From NCBI GenBank assembly GCA_030426475.1, contig JAUHYR010000023.1, positions 1-35,092 of the forward strand: a DNA stretch of 35,092 nucleotides. Direction: 5' to 3'. The notes under the pieces were generated by a model. That model was given only the letters and a program-made list of their open reading frames with translations, did no database searches and was not told where the DNA came from. The stretch comes from Bacteroidia bacterium. Its GTDB lineage: Bacteria > Bacteroidota > Bacteroidia > Flavobacteriales_E > Vicingaceae. Below, one piece after another: positions 24,633 through 33,347 of this stretch (position 1 is its first letter; every line of letters starts with the position of its first letter). The translations under genes were made by a program, and so were the position numbers.

Positions 24633-26582
24633 TTGCGACAAATATTTTCTCTTCTTTTTTTAGCTTCAAATTTTCTTTTGTTTTCACAAAACGAAAGAGA
24701 TTCTATTATTCATCTTTTAGAAAACACCAAAGATGATTCTACCTACATATTTAAAGGGTTAGAAATTGCAAATGCGATTTTTTATGAAGATTTAGATTTA
24801 GCAACCGATATTTCAAAGCATGTAGAAATAAGGGCTATTCAATCAAAAAAACAAAAATGGATAGCTGAAGCTAAAATTATGTTAGGAGGTGCTTATGGTC
24901 AGCAAGCAAAATATGATTTATCCGCAAAGTGTCTTTTAGAAGGAAAAGAAATAGCCATTCAAATAAACAATCCCAGGCTAATATCTCAATCACTGTCGTA
25001 TTTAATTGTAATGCATGGCATAAGAAATGAACTGGAAAAATCCATGCAGTATTTAAAAGAAAAAATTGAGCTAGACAGCCTTTATAATCGACAAAAATTA
25101 TTGGCTAAAGATTACGAGCAATTGGGAATATTGTACTTCCTTACTAATCAATACGAGCTTTCTAAAAAATATTATCGATTGTCAATTGATCTGGCAAAAG
25201 AACATAACCCTATTATTTTAGTTCATGTATATAATAATTTTAGCGAACTATTTTCAAAAACAAATGATTTAGACTCTGCCGAATACTTTATAAATAAGTC
25301 ATTATCTGAGGCGTTGGCAGTTGCAAACAATCAAAGCATTTCTCATTCTTATTTAAATTTAGCTGATGTAGCTTTTAAAAAGGAGGAATATAATAAAGCG
25401 CTAATTTGGCTTAAAAAAGCAGAAGAAACAGAGTTTCATAAAAACGACAAAACATTTGAGTTGTCAATATATGAGTTGTACTCTAAAATATATGAAAAAC
25501 TTAATCGAACAGTTCTAGCTTTTGACTATTATAAAAGTTACGCAGCACTAAAGTACTCACTAGAAAAAGGCGAAACTTCTCGGGAAATAGCAGAGCTTGA
25601 AAAGAAATATGAAATTTCTAAAAAGGATAAAGAAATTGCAAATCAAAAAATTGAATTAGAAAGAAACCAAGAAGCGGCTAAACGAAAAAACATTATTCTT
25701 TGGTTTGGATGTGCGCTTTTAATAGTAGCCGCTGTTTTTTCAGTGGTGTTATTTAATAGAATGAAATTAATTAGCAACCAAAGAGATACCATTCAAAACC
25801 AAAAACTTGCAGTAGATGAAAAGAACAAAGAAATAGTAGATAGTATAAACTATGCTAAAAGAATACAGGACGCTATTTTAAAAGAGCAAGAACAAAGTAT
25901 TGAATATTTACCCAAGCATTTTGTTTTTTTTAAACCAAAAGATATTGTAAGTGGCGACTTTTACTGGTCTAGTTTTAAAAATAATTATTGGTATTTTGCC
26001 GTAATGGACTGCACGGGTCATGGTGTGCCCGGAGCCTTGATGAGTATGCTGGGGATGTCTCTGCTAAACGATATTATGTCTTTAAATGATACGTTAACTC
26101 CTGCAGAAATTTTAGATGAATTAAGAAAAAGAGTGATGCGGGAACTTGGTTTAAAAGGCAAAAAAAGTGAACCAAGAGACGGAATGGACGGAAGTATATG
26201 TAGGTATAATGTTAATACTAAAGAATTAATGTGGGCGGGAGCAAACAACCCTATTTATATTATTCAAGAAAAAGAATTAACTGAAATAAAGCCGGATAAA
26301 GAATTCATTGGATATTCTTCTACACTAACACCTTTTACAAATCATATAATTAATGTTAATGAAGATACTTCAATTTATTTATTTAGTGATGGTTTTGCTG
26401 ACCAGTTTGGCGGACAAAAAGGAAAAAAATTTAAGTACAGTCAGTTTAAAGAATTGCTATTAAACAATCATCATTTAGAGTTGTCAAAACAAAAAGAAAT
26501 AATTGAAAAAAACTTTGTTGACTGGAAAGGAAATTTAGATCAGCTTGATGATATTTGTATAATAGGAACAAAACTTAGTTAA
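24633..26582 (+). CDS. TPR-containing SpoIIE/PPM-family serine phosphatase, membrane-anchored
   Basis: This looks like a sensor phosphatase that dephosphorylates a partner such as an anti-sigma antagonist. In 649 residues there is a signal peptide (MRQIFSLLFLASNFLLFSQ), TPR-like helical repeats to about 300 that would sit in the periplasm, a coiled-coil stretch (about 315-350), one membrane helix near 353-376, a short linker with INYAKRIQDAIL, and a PPM/SpoIIE domain from about 420. Metal-binding motifs are GDFYWSS, VMDCTGHGVPGALMSML (Asp459), YLFSDGFADQFGG and DDICIIGTKL. The start is TTG 24633, with an in-frame stop (24627-24629) just before it and the signal peptide directly after. The ArsC/Spx-like gene begins two bases downstream. 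Partner and signal are unknown. Confidence 0.9.
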   Translation: MRQIFSLLFLASNFLLFSQNERDSIIHLLENTKDDSTYIFKGLEIANAIFYEDLDLATDISKHVEIRAIQSKKQKWIAEAKIMLGGAYGQQAKYDLSAKCLLEGKEIAIQINNPRLISQSLSYLIVMHGIRNELEKSMQYLKEKIELDSLYNRQKLLAKDYEQLGILYFLTNQYELSKKYYRLSIDLAKEHNPIILVHVYNNFSELFSKTNDLDSAEYFINKSLSEALAVANNQSISHSYLNLADVAFKKEEYNKALIWLKKAEETEFHKNDKTFELSIYELYSKIYEKLNRTVLAFDYYKSYAALKYSLEKGETSREIAELEKKYEISKKDKEIANQKIELERNQEAAKRKNIILWFGCALLIVAAVFSVVLFNRMKLISNQRDTIQNQKLAVDEKNKEIVDSINYAKRIQDAILKEQEQSIEYLPKHFVFFKPKDIVSGDFYWSSFKNNYWYFAVMDCTGHGVPGALMSMLGMSLLNDIMSLNDTLTPAEILDELRKRVMRELGLKGKKSEPRDGMDGSICRYNVNTKELMWAGANNPIYIIQEKELTEIKPDKEFIGYSSTLTPFTNHIINVNEDTSIYLFSDGFADQFGGQKGKKFKYSQFKELLLNNHHLELSKQKEIIEKNFVDWKGNLDQLDDICIIGTKLS

Positions 26583-26584
26583 CC

Positions 26585-26923
26585 ATGAAAATATATCACA
26601 ATCCAAGATGCATGAAGAGTAGAGAAACTCTTCAAATAGTAGAAAAAAAGGCTAAAAACCTTGAAGTAATAGAATACCTGAAAACTCCTCCAACCGAAAA
26701 AGAAATAGAAGCATTGCTTAAAAAGCTGGGAATGAAAGCGGAAGAGATAGTAAGGAAAAAAGAAAAAATATTTTTAGAAAAATATAAGGGAAAATCACTT
26801 ACGGAAAAACAATGGATTAAAGCATTGGCAGAAAACCCAATATTAATAGAGCGACCAATTTTTGTAAACGGCAATAAAGCGGTAATCGGAAGACCACCGG
26901 AAAACGTTAAGAAAATACTTTAG
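26585..26923 (+). CDS. ArsC/Spx-family reductase (glutaredoxin-type arsenate reductase fold)
   Basis: This 112-residue thioredoxin-fold protein belongs to the ArsC/Spx family, in which plasmid R773 ArsC uses a single Cys plus glutaredoxin to reduce arsenate. Catalytic Cys9 is present in NPRCMKSRETL. The three arginines that hold oxyanion in R773 ArsC appear to be conserved: Arg57 (EEIVRKKE), Arg90 (LIERPIFV) and Arg103 (IGRPPENVKK). Many Bacteroidota carry such genes outside ars operons, so true arsenate reduction is not certain. It starts two bases after the phosphatase stop. It is unrelated to the second, phosphatase-fold ArsC at 31779-32168. Confidence 0.88.
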   Translation: MKIYHNPRCMKSRETLQIVEKKAKNLEVIEYLKTPPTEKEIEALLKKLGMKAEEIVRKKEKIFLEKYKGKSLTEKQWIKALAENPILIERPIFVNGNKAVIGRPPENVKKIL

Positions 26924-27082
26924 TTAATGATCAAATTTTCTAAACTTAGGAAGAACTTTGGTCTTTACCATATCCTGAATGTAAAGAGTAATAGCATAAG
27001 GAATAGCAAACCCTGCCAAGAAAAGTAATGTTGCAAAAGCTGTTCCCGCAATACCTAAGAAAATTAATAAACCTGTTACCAT
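26924..27082 (-). CDS. Small membrane protein, 52 residues, unknown function
   Basis: On the minus strand ATG 27082 opens 52 codons ending with TAA at 26926-26924, directly abutting the stop of the convergent ArsC/Spx gene. The product starts MVTGLLIFLGIAGTAFATLL, continues hydrophobic through FLAGFAIPYAITLYI, and ends with a basic tail (VKTKVLPKFRKFDH). It therefore has one long or two short membrane helices with a probably cytoplasmic C terminus. It fills most of a 203-base gap otherwise without a gene. Amino-acid composition is sensible for a real membrane peptide. No family recognised; no clear promoter seen. Confidence 0.6.
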   Translation of the reverse strand: MVTGLLIFLGIAGTAFATLLFLAGFAIPYAITLYIQDMVKTKVLPKFRKFDH

Positions 27083-27126
27083 AATTGCTTATTTTAGAGC
27101 CCTAAATTAAAAAAAACCTTCACAAA

Positions 27127-28527
27127 ATGGAATATAGAATAGAAAAAGATACGATAGGAGAAGTTAAAGTTCCTGCTGATAAATACTGGGGAGCCCAAAC
27201 AGAACGCTCAAGGAATAACTTTAAAATAGGTCCTTCTGCTTCTATGCCTTTGGAAATTGTTTACGGATTTGCCTATTTGAAAAAGGCTGCGGCACATGCA
27301 AATTGTGAGTTGGGAGTTTTATCTGAAGAAAAAAGGGACTTAATTTCTGCCGTTTGTGATGAAATTTTGGAAGGAAAGTTAGATGACCAGTTCCCATTGG
27401 TAATATGGCAAACAGGCTCAGGAACGCAAAGCAATATGAATGTGAATGAAGTAATTGCTAATCGTGCACATGTTTTGTCGGGAAAAAAAATTAGTGAGGG
27501 TGAGCCAACTTTAAAAGCAAATGATGATGTAAATAAATCTCAGTCATCTAACGATACTTTTCCAACCGGAATGCACATTGCCTGCTATAAAATGGTAGTT
27601 GAAAAAACCATTAAAGGAGTTGAGCAATTACGAAACACGCTTGATGCAAAAAGTAAAGCCTTTAAAGATGTGGTAAAAATTGGACGTACACATTTAATGG
27701 ATGCTACTCCTTTAACGCTTGGGCAAGAATTTTCAGGTTACGTGTCACAACTTGACCATGGATTAAAAGCACTCAAAAATACGCTAGCACATCTTTCTGA
27801 ATTAGCACTAGGAGGAACAGCAGTAGGAACTGGCTTAAACACTCCTAAAGGGTACGATGTTTTGGTGGCAAAAAAAATTGCAGAATTTTCAGGGCTTCCA
27901 TTTGTTACTGCTGAAAATAAATTTGAAGCACTAGCAGCACATGATGCCATTGTAGAAACACACGGAGCATTAAAACAGTTGGCAGTTTCACTAAACAAAA
28001 TAGCGAATGACATTAGAATGATGGCTTCCGGCCCAAGAAGCGGAATAGGCGAAATTATTATTCCTGCAAACGAGCCCGGTTCATCTATCATGCCCGGAAA
28101 AGTAAACCCAACACAATGCGAAGCCATGACAATGGTTTGTGCTCAAGTAATGGGCAATGATGTTGCGGTTACTATTGGCGGTACACAAGGACATTATGAA
28201 TTGAATGTGTTTAAGCCCATGATGGCATACAACCTATTACAATCTGCAGAATTGTTAGGAGATGCATGTGTATCTTTTGATGAACATTGTGCACAAGGAA
28301 TAGAGCCAAACTATAAGCGAATAGAACAATTAATGAATAGCTCATTGATGTTAGTTACTGCTTTAAATACTAAAATTGGATATTATAAAGCCGCAGAAAT
28401 AGCCAATACGGCTCATGAAAATGGAACAACATTAAAAGAAGAAGCTGTTCGCTTAGGCTATGTAACAGCAGAAGAATACGATGAGTGGGTAGTGCCAGCC
28501 AAAATGACTGGGTCACTGGACAAATAA
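27127..28527 (+). CDS. fumC: Class II fumarate hydratase
   Basis: FumC catalyses reversible hydration of fumarate to L-malate in the TCA cycle and needs no iron-sulfur cluster. The 466 residues contain the superfamily signature [17 protein letters not shown] around 318-334, the substrate motifs [20 protein letters not shown] near 98 and [19 protein letters not shown] near 185, and the class II C-terminal domain. Length is normal. It is convergent with alr, with no bases between the stop codons. Confidence 0.98.
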   Translation: MEYRIEKDTIGEVKVPADKYWGAQTERSRNNFKIGPSASMPLEIVYGFAYLKKAAAHANCELGVLSEEKRDLISAVCDEILEGKLDDQFPLVIWQTGSGTQSNMNVNEVIANRAHVLSGKKISEGEPTLKANDDVNKSQSSNDTFPTGMHIACYKMVVEKTIKGVEQLRNTLDAKSKAFKDVVKIGRTHLMDATPLTLGQEFSGYVSQLDHGLKALKNTLAHLSELALGGTAVGTGLNTPKGYDVLVAKKIAEFSGLPFVTAENKFEALAAHDAIVETHGALKQLAVSLNKIANDIRMMASGPRSGIGEIIIPANEPGSSIMPGKVNPTQCEAMTMVCAQVMGNDVAVTIGGTQGHYELNVFKPMMAYNLLQSAELLGDACVSFDEHCAQGIEPNYKRIEQLMNSSLMLVTALNTKIGYYKAAEIANTAHENGTTLKEEAVRLGYVTAEEYDEWVVPAKMTGSLDK

Positions 28528-29685
28528 TTAATCTACTACTATTCTCGGAATATCAGAAGGCAATCGGGTTAGCATTTCATAGTTAACCTGATTGCTAATT
28601 TCGCTAAATGACGATACGCCAATTTCCAGATCACCTTGTTTCCCTATTAATACTACTTCATCTCCTTTTTTAACATCTTCCACTTGAGAAATATCAACCG
28701 TAATCATATTCATATTTACAATACCAATTACGCTCACTCTTTGTCCATTAATTAAAACTCTTCCTGAGTTACTGAGTGAGCGGCTAAATCCATTGCTATA
28801 GCCAACCGGAATAACGGCTATTTTCATATCAGAATTAGCAAGAAAAGAAGTGCCATAACCTATAAACTCCCCTGTTTTAACGGGCTTAACATCCATTACC
28901 TTACTTTTCCATGTAATCAATCTTTTTAAAGGATTTTCGGTTACTTTTTTCTTGGTTAAATATTCAATCAATACTTCTTTATTAGGAAAAAAACCATACT
29001 GAACAATTCCCAGCCTTGCCATATCCATTTGGGTTTTAGGATAACGAAGAGCTGCTGCCGAGCAAGCAGTATGTTTTAAGGCAGGAGACAAACCGCCTTC
29101 TTCCATTTTTTTTAATGCTTTTTGATAGTTGGCTCTTTGCTTTTTTATTCGGTAATAATTAGCAATACTTTCAGCTCCTGCATAGTGTGTACACAAACCA
29201 CTAAAAGAAATATAATCCGAATTCTTTTTGAGAATTTCTATAACCTTAGGGAGCTTTTTGAAATGAAATCCGGTTCTGTTCATACCGGTTTCTATTTCAA
29301 TATGAACTTTAGCTTTTTTCTTTAGTTTTTTAGCAAGCTCAATGGATTTTTCAAGCCTAGAAAGCTCAAATACAAAAAATTCTATATCATTTTCTATAGC
29401 CCATTCTAATTCGTGATTATCTGCATACCCCATAATCATGATAGTGTTTTGATTTCCGGTAGACTCGTAAACATGTAAAGCTTCATCTGCACTAAAAACC
29501 GAAAAATGGTCAATACCGCACTCTTCAGCTAAGGGAGTAAATAAATCTATTCCATGTCCGTAAGCATTTCCCTTTACAACAGAGGAAATAATAACATTAT
29601 CATGTATAAAGTTTCTTAAAAAGTTTAAATTATGCTGAAGAGCATTTTTACTAATTTCTATGTGGGACGTTTTAAAAGAAGTCAT
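28528..29685 (-). CDS. alr: Alanine racemase
   Basis: Alr is the PLP-dependent enzyme that makes D-alanine for peptidoglycan. The 385-residue protein has an N-terminal TIM barrel with the Schiff-base Lys38 in VVKGNAYGHG, MNRTGFHF near 135, and the C-terminal beta-domain supplying the second catalytic base, Tyr277 in IGYGTSF. The start overlaps the stop of the upstream M20 gene by four bases (29682-29685), so the two are coupled. It is a single-domain Alr, not fused to MurF as seen in some Bacteroidota. Confidence 0.96.
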   Translation of the reverse strand: MTSFKTSHIEISKNALQHNLNFLRNFIHDNVIISSVVKGNAYGHGIDLFTPLAEECGIDHFSVFSADEALHVYESTGNQNTIMIMGYADNHELEWAIENDIEFFVFELSRLEKSIELAKKLKKKAKVHIEIETGMNRTGFHFKKLPKVIEILKKNSDYISFSGLCTHYAGAESIANYYRIKKQRANYQKALKKMEEGGLSPALKHTACSAAALRYPKTQMDMARLGIVQYGFFPNKEVLIEYLTKKKVTENPLKRLITWKSKVMDVKPVKTGEFIGYGTSFLANSDMKIAVIPVGYSNGFSRSLSNSGRVLINGQRVSVIGIVNMNMITVDISQVEDVKKGDEVVLIGKQGDLEIGVSSFSEISNQVNYEMLTRLPSDIPRIVVD

Positions 29686-30833
29686 TGTGCTAGAGATAAG
29701 CTTATTTGATGGAATAGTTGAATAGCATTTGGTAAAATTTCATCAGGAAAGTCATAATCCGGATTATGAAGTGCAGGACATTTTTCTCCTGAACCAATAC
29801 CAAACATTGCCCCTTTAAACTTTTGTGTGAACAAACCGAAATCTTCTCCCCACTTAAAAGGATAGTCTCTTTCAGTTATATGAAGCGATAATTTTTTAGC
29901 AGATGCTGTAATTATTTTAACGGCATTATTATCATTTTCATTGGCACTAAACTCATGCGTCCAGCTATAGTCTAAGTCAATGTTATATTTCTCCGAAGTG
30001 GTTTTAATTAAATCTATCAATTTTGAAGAAAGCTCTTTCATTTGTTGCTCGTTCCAGGTTCTTATAGTTAGTCTTAACTCTCCATATCCTGCAGATATTC
30101 CGTAAGCAATTTCTCCCATGTTTATATGGATTGGAGTAATTAGAGTAAAGTCTTCTCTTTCCGGTTGGTTGTTAGAAAGCGCATCACACTCTCTTAGAAT
30201 TTCAGCAATGGGAAGAGCCGGATTAATTCCATTTTCAGGTTCTGCAGCATGAGATGTTTTACCATTAAACTTTATAATAATGCTCTTTACTGCTGAGGTA
30301 AACGAACCATTTTTTATCACCACTTCATTAAGCTGATATCCCGGAAGATTATGAAAAGCAAAAACATAATCAGGTGTTATGGATTTAAATTTTTCATCAT
30401 CTAACACTGTTTTAGCACCTTTGCCCTCTTCTTCAGCAGGCTGAAAGAGTAAAATTACTTTTCCTTTTTTTGGGGGCTGTTTGGAAAGCATTTTGGCAAA
30501 TCCGAGTAAAGAACAAGTATGCCCATCATGTCCACATTTATGCGAAACACCTTTTACTTTGGATTGGTAATCAAAATCATTTGTTTCTTGGATGGGAAGT
30601 GCATCGGTGTCTGCTCTGAACAAAATGGAAATCCCTTCTATGCCACTATCGAATATGGCAATAACTCCATGCCCGCCAACATCAGTTATTAATTCAGAGG
30701 GAGAACATTTTTCTAAATAGCTTTTGATAAGCTTAGCGGTTTCAGCTTCTTTTTCTGATAGTTCAGGGTTAGCATGAATGTGCTTTCTCAGCTGTATGAG
30801 TTCATCTAATATTTCCTGATTTAATGAGGTCAT
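29682..30833 (-). CDS. M20-family metal-dependent amidohydrolase
   Basis: This 383-residue cytoplasmic enzyme belongs to the M20D amidohydrolases (hippurate hydrolase, N-acetyl-amino-acid and IAA-amino-acid hydrolases). It opens with LRKHIHANPELSEKEAETA and has RADTDALPIQE, the metal motif CGHDGH (Cys100, His102), QPAEEEGKGA with catalytic Glu near 135, AFHNLPG, and the terminal GxxxxCPALHNPDYDF ligand motif. A dimerisation domain sits between about 185 and 290 (SHAAEPENGINPALP). Coupling with alr suggests a role in amino-acid or cell-wall peptide metabolism, but the substrate cannot be read from the sequence. Confidence 0.93.
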   Translation of the reverse strand: MTSLNQEILDELIQLRKHIHANPELSEKEAETAKLIKSYLEKCSPSELITDVGGHGVIAIFDSGIEGISILFRADTDALPIQETNDFDYQSKVKGVSHKCGHDGHTCSLLGFAKMLSKQPPKKGKVILLFQPAEEEGKGAKTVLDDEKFKSITPDYVFAFHNLPGYQLNEVVIKNGSFTSAVKSIIIKFNGKTSHAAEPENGINPALPIAEILRECDALSNNQPEREDFTLITPIHINMGEIAYGISAGYGELRLTIRTWNEQQMKELSSKLIDLIKTTSEKYNIDLDYSWTHEFSANENDNNAVKIITASAKKLSLHITERDYPFKWGEDFGLFTQKFKGAMFGIGSGEKCPALHNPDYDFPDEILPNAIQLFHQISLSLAQ

Positions 30834-30888
30834 TAATTGGCGTTTATTGCTAAAGCCAAATAATAGGAAAAAAAATAAGAAATAGCAA

Positions 30889-31743
30889 TTAATAAGTGGT
30901 GGTCATGTCCTCATCCACACAAATAATAAAGTCAGCTTTGTTTAAGTGCTCTTCTGAAAGTTTTGTAATATCAGCTTGTGATACAGTAGTAATAGTAGTA
31001 TAATTTAGGTCAGGCTTTTGTTTTTTTAGATACCACAAAATTCCTTCATAAAAATCGGAATGATAAGCTCCATTGTAATGAATGAAAACAGCGTTTTCAT
31101 CGTAGTTTTTTAAAATGAAGTGAGCCATAGTGGCATCTTTGGTTGCTTGAGCCATAACCAGTTCGGGAGAGCCGTGTTCTCCCATCATTTTTAAAATGTT
31201 TTTGTAAGTGGGTAATTCACTGTTAAAAGGAATGGGTAACGGAGCAATCCAAGATTTTTCTTCTTCACTTAAGTCATTTAATGCATCAAAACCGGTTTTA
31301 AATACAAGACTAGCATATTTCCTTGGAATGTTGGTGGCAATAAATTCCAACTGATTTTTGGCTGCAAAATCAACTAATGGGGCGTAATCTGTTTTATAGT
31401 TTGGCCAAAGTCTGGCTAATGTGTCTAAAGCTTTGCCGTCAATTTCTCCTTTTAAATATTGGTTTAATACAGTTTGATTATCTGCCTCAAACATTTCAGC
31501 GCCAAGTGTAAGTTTCTTTGTTTTGGATAAATCTTTAGTTACTTCATATTGAAGCCAGTGAGAAATGGGATTGTTATGAAGCTCTCCAAACATAACTATG
31601 TTAGATGCAGAGACAGACTTCATCATTTTTTTGTAGGAAACTTTTTTCCCTTTTGAATTATAAATAGTGTATGCGGGCTTATCTTGAGCACCTATTAATG
31701 TTACAGATAAAGCAGTAATAAGTAAAAGAAAATATTTTTTCAT
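30889..31743 (-). CDS. ChaN-family (Cofac_haem_bdg) exported protein
   Basis: Members of this family fold like the TIKI/EreA-type enzymes; Campylobacter ChaN binds paired haems and was proposed to act in iron uptake. The 284-residue protein has a signal peptide (MKKYFLLLITALSVTLIGAQ) without lipobox Cys, so it is periplasmic rather than a lipoprotein. Family motifs are IVMFGELHNNPISHWLQYE near 49, LGAEMFEADNQ near 80 and HYNGAYHSDFYEGILWYL near 223. It follows arsC by 35 bases, but a promoter-like sequence inside the end of arsC suggests it is also transcribed on its own. A link to arsenic is not supported. Confidence 0.85.
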   Translation of the reverse strand: MKKYFLLLITALSVTLIGAQDKPAYTIYNSKGKKVSYKKMMKSVSASNIVMFGELHNNPISHWLQYEVTKDLSKTKKLTLGAEMFEADNQTVLNQYLKGEIDGKALDTLARLWPNYKTDYAPLVDFAAKNQLEFIATNIPRKYASLVFKTGFDALNDLSEEEKSWIAPLPIPFNSELPTYKNILKMMGEHGSPELVMAQATKDATMAHFILKNYDENAVFIHYNGAYHSDFYEGILWYLKKQKPDLNYTTITTVSQADITKLSEEHLNKADFIICVDEDMTTTY

Positions 31744-31760
31744 CTAACGTATTTAATATT

Positions 31761-31792
31761 TAAAGATAACTAAAGCCCTTATTGTTGCAAAA
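31761..31792 (-). promoter_or_regulatory. Candidate internal promoter for the ChaN-family gene
   Basis: On the minus strand TTTTG (31792-31788) is followed by exactly 19 bases and then TATCTTTA (31768-31761), one base from TAnnTTTG. The -33 part lies in the last codons of arsC. Predicted start is about 13 bases before ATG 31743. Confidence 0.4.
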
Positions 31793-32168
31793 GTTCCTTT
31801 ACTTTTTTCTCAATCAAATCTCTAACTTTATTAAATTCATCCGGCTCCATTGCTTTAGGGTCAGGAATATCCCAATCTAATCTTTGCTTAGCTGGAACGA
31901 ACGGACACTTTTCTCCACAACCCATGCTTACTACATAATCGTAAGTAATTTGTGGAATTTCATCTAAAGAAGTGGATTTGTGTTTAGATAAATCATAACC
32001 GATTTCGTTCATGGCTTTTATGGCTCTTGGGTTAACTACTCCGCTTGCTTTTGAGCCTGCACTATATGCGTCAGCTACATCGCTACCGTGAATTTTTGCA
32101 AATGCTTCAGCCATTTGACTCCTGTTTGAGTTTTCAATGCAAACAAACAATAGCTTCTTTTTTTCCAT
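31779..32168 (-). CDS. arsC: Arsenate reductase, low-molecular-weight phosphatase fold (thioredoxin-type ArsC)
   Basis: This enzyme reduces arsenate to arsenite, which the neighbouring channel could then let out. The P-loop is FVCIENSNRSQMAEAF (Cys10 and Arg16), the LMW protein tyrosine phosphatase signature. The two further redox cysteines of the pI258 ArsC relay are present as Cys84 and Cys88 (SMGCGEKCPF), and the acid DWDIPDP follows near 98. The pI258 pair is spaced by six residues, against three here. The length of 129 residues is typical. It is the fourth gene of the ars operon, two bases after the aquaporin stop. Confidence 0.92.
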   Translation of the reverse strand: MEKKKLLFVCIENSNRSQMAEAFAKIHGSDVADAYSAGSKASGVVNPRAIKAMNEIGYDLSKHKSTSLDEIPQITYDYVVSMGCGEKCPFVPAKQRLDWDIPDPKAMEPDEFNKVRDLIEKKVKELLQQ

Positions 32169-32170
32169 AT

Positions 32171-32863
32171 CTAATTTTCTATCGGATTACATTTTTGATT
32201 AGGTAATGTACAACAATCCTTTTTGTAAACACCCCAACATGTAATTACACTAAAACTTGCTCCTAAAAGTGTGCTAACAACATACAGCCAAAGCGTGTCC
32301 ATGTTTCCTGAAACTACCGCAGGGGCAATGGAACGAGCCGGATTCATAGAAGCGCCTGTGTATGGCCCACCAAAGTAGGCTTCTAAAAAAACTACTCCAC
32401 CAATTGCGATGGCAGAAAAAGCCAAACTCCTGTTTTTGTAAAGTGTATTTAAGATAACTAATACCAAAATAAGGGTCATAAAAGCCTCTATGATAAAAGC
32501 TTCTCTTAAGTCAACAGAAGGCAGAGTTGCTCCAAGATTTTCATGACTTGGGAAAAATAAAAGCAATAAAAAACTTGCTAAAAATGCTCCGGTCAATTGG
32601 GCAAAAATATAAGGTATTATATGTTTTTTAGGTAGCCTTCCCGAAAACCACAAAGCAACTGTAACAGCAGGATTGATGTGTGCTCCTGAAATTTTTCCAA
32701 AGGCAAAAATCATTAGCGTTACAATGCCTCCAAAGGCAATGGAAACACCCAAGTGTGTGACAATACCATTGTATTCATCATTTAATACAATTGCTCCGGT
32801 GCCTATTAGCACTAAAGCAAAAGTGCCAATAAATTCCGCTATATATTTTTTATAGTCTTTCAC
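32171..32863 (-). CDS. MIP-family aquaporin/aquaglyceroporin in ars operon (AqpS-like)
   Basis: This 230-residue inner-membrane channel has six helices and both pore motifs: ISGAHINPAVTVALW and TGASMNPARSIAPAVV. By hand alignment with E. coli AqpZ, the selectivity positions Phe43/His174/Thr183/Arg189 become Phe/Ala/Ala/Arg. That is a wider filter than a strict water channel and compatible with uncharged As(OH)3 or glycerol. The probable cytoplasmic tail reads KKDCCTLPNQKC. Location between arsR and arsC parallels Sinorhizobium meliloti arsR-aqpS-arsC, where AqpS releases arsenite made by ArsC. No ATG exists at the 5' end; GTG 32863, two bases after the upstream stop, fits best, though TTG 32875 is possible. 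Confidence 0.88.
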   Translation of the reverse strand: MKDYKKYIAEFIGTFALVLIGTGAIVLNDEYNGIVTHLGVSIAFGGIVTLMIFAFGKISGAHINPAVTVALWFSGRLPKKHIIPYIFAQLTGAFLASFLLLLFFPSHENLGATLPSVDLREAFIIEAFMTLILVLVILNTLYKNRSLAFSAIAIGGVVFLEAYFGGPYTGASMNPARSIAPAVVSGNMDTLWLYVVSTLLGASFSVITCWGVYKKDCCTLPNQKCNPIEN

Positions 32864-32865
32864 TT

Positions 32866-33336
32866 TTAGCAACAACCACTATCAGGAGAGCAACAACTTC
32901 CTTGTGTGGTTAATTCTGATAGTTTTATTTTTTTCTTTTGAACCGGAACACCACAGTTGTCTTTAGCTAAACAATCTGTTTGTTTGGAAGTAAGCATAAA
33001 TGTATTGAAGTCAAATTCTAACCCATATTTTCCAATGGTATCTGTTTGATATTCTACTTCAATTTCAAGGTCTTCCAAACCTATTTGTTGCTCACTAAGT
33101 TCAATAATTTTAATCAGCTTTTCGGCAGAAAGTCTATGGTCAACATCATCGGCACTCCATAACTGGAAGTTAGCTACTTTTTCTTCTCTAATAGTTCCGC
33201 CACAATCAATAAACTTTTTATTAATCATACCTACTTCAGTTACATGAAAATGTGGAGGAACTTTATTTCCTTGACTATCTATAATAGTTATCTCGTTGAG
33301 ATTTTTTAGGTGATTTTTTAATTCTGATATTTTCAT
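32866..33336 (-). CDS. DUF6428-family protein with Cys-rich C terminus
   Basis: This 156-residue soluble protein resembles the DUF6428 family, which I recall as a neighbour of arsR in Bacteroidota; no activity is known to me. The body has LPPHFHVTEVG-like histidines (PPHFHVTEVGMINKKFIDCG) and QLWSADDVDHRLSAEKL. The tail holds most of the cysteines: DCLAKDNCGVP and then GSCCSPDSGCC at the extreme C terminus. That pattern suggests thiol binding of arsenite or another soft metal, as an inference. The start ATG 33336 (MKISELKNHL) lies 11 bases after the arsR stop; a TTG at 33357 would overlap arsR and adds nothing recognisable. Confidence 0.8.
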   Translation of the reverse strand: MKISELKNHLKNLNEITIIDSQGNKVPPHFHVTEVGMINKKFIDCGGTIREEKVANFQLWSADDVDHRLSAEKLIKIIELSEQQIGLEDLEIEVEYQTDTIGKYGLEFDFNTFMLTSKQTDCLAKDNCGVPVQKKKIKLSELTTQGSCCSPDSGCC

Positions 33337-33347
33337 AATGGTTGTTT

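Noticed and set aside
30889-31743. chaN-like gene as part of the arsenic operon
   Set aside because: It is only 35 bases downstream, but it has a separate promoter-like sequence, a signal peptide and no known arsenic link.
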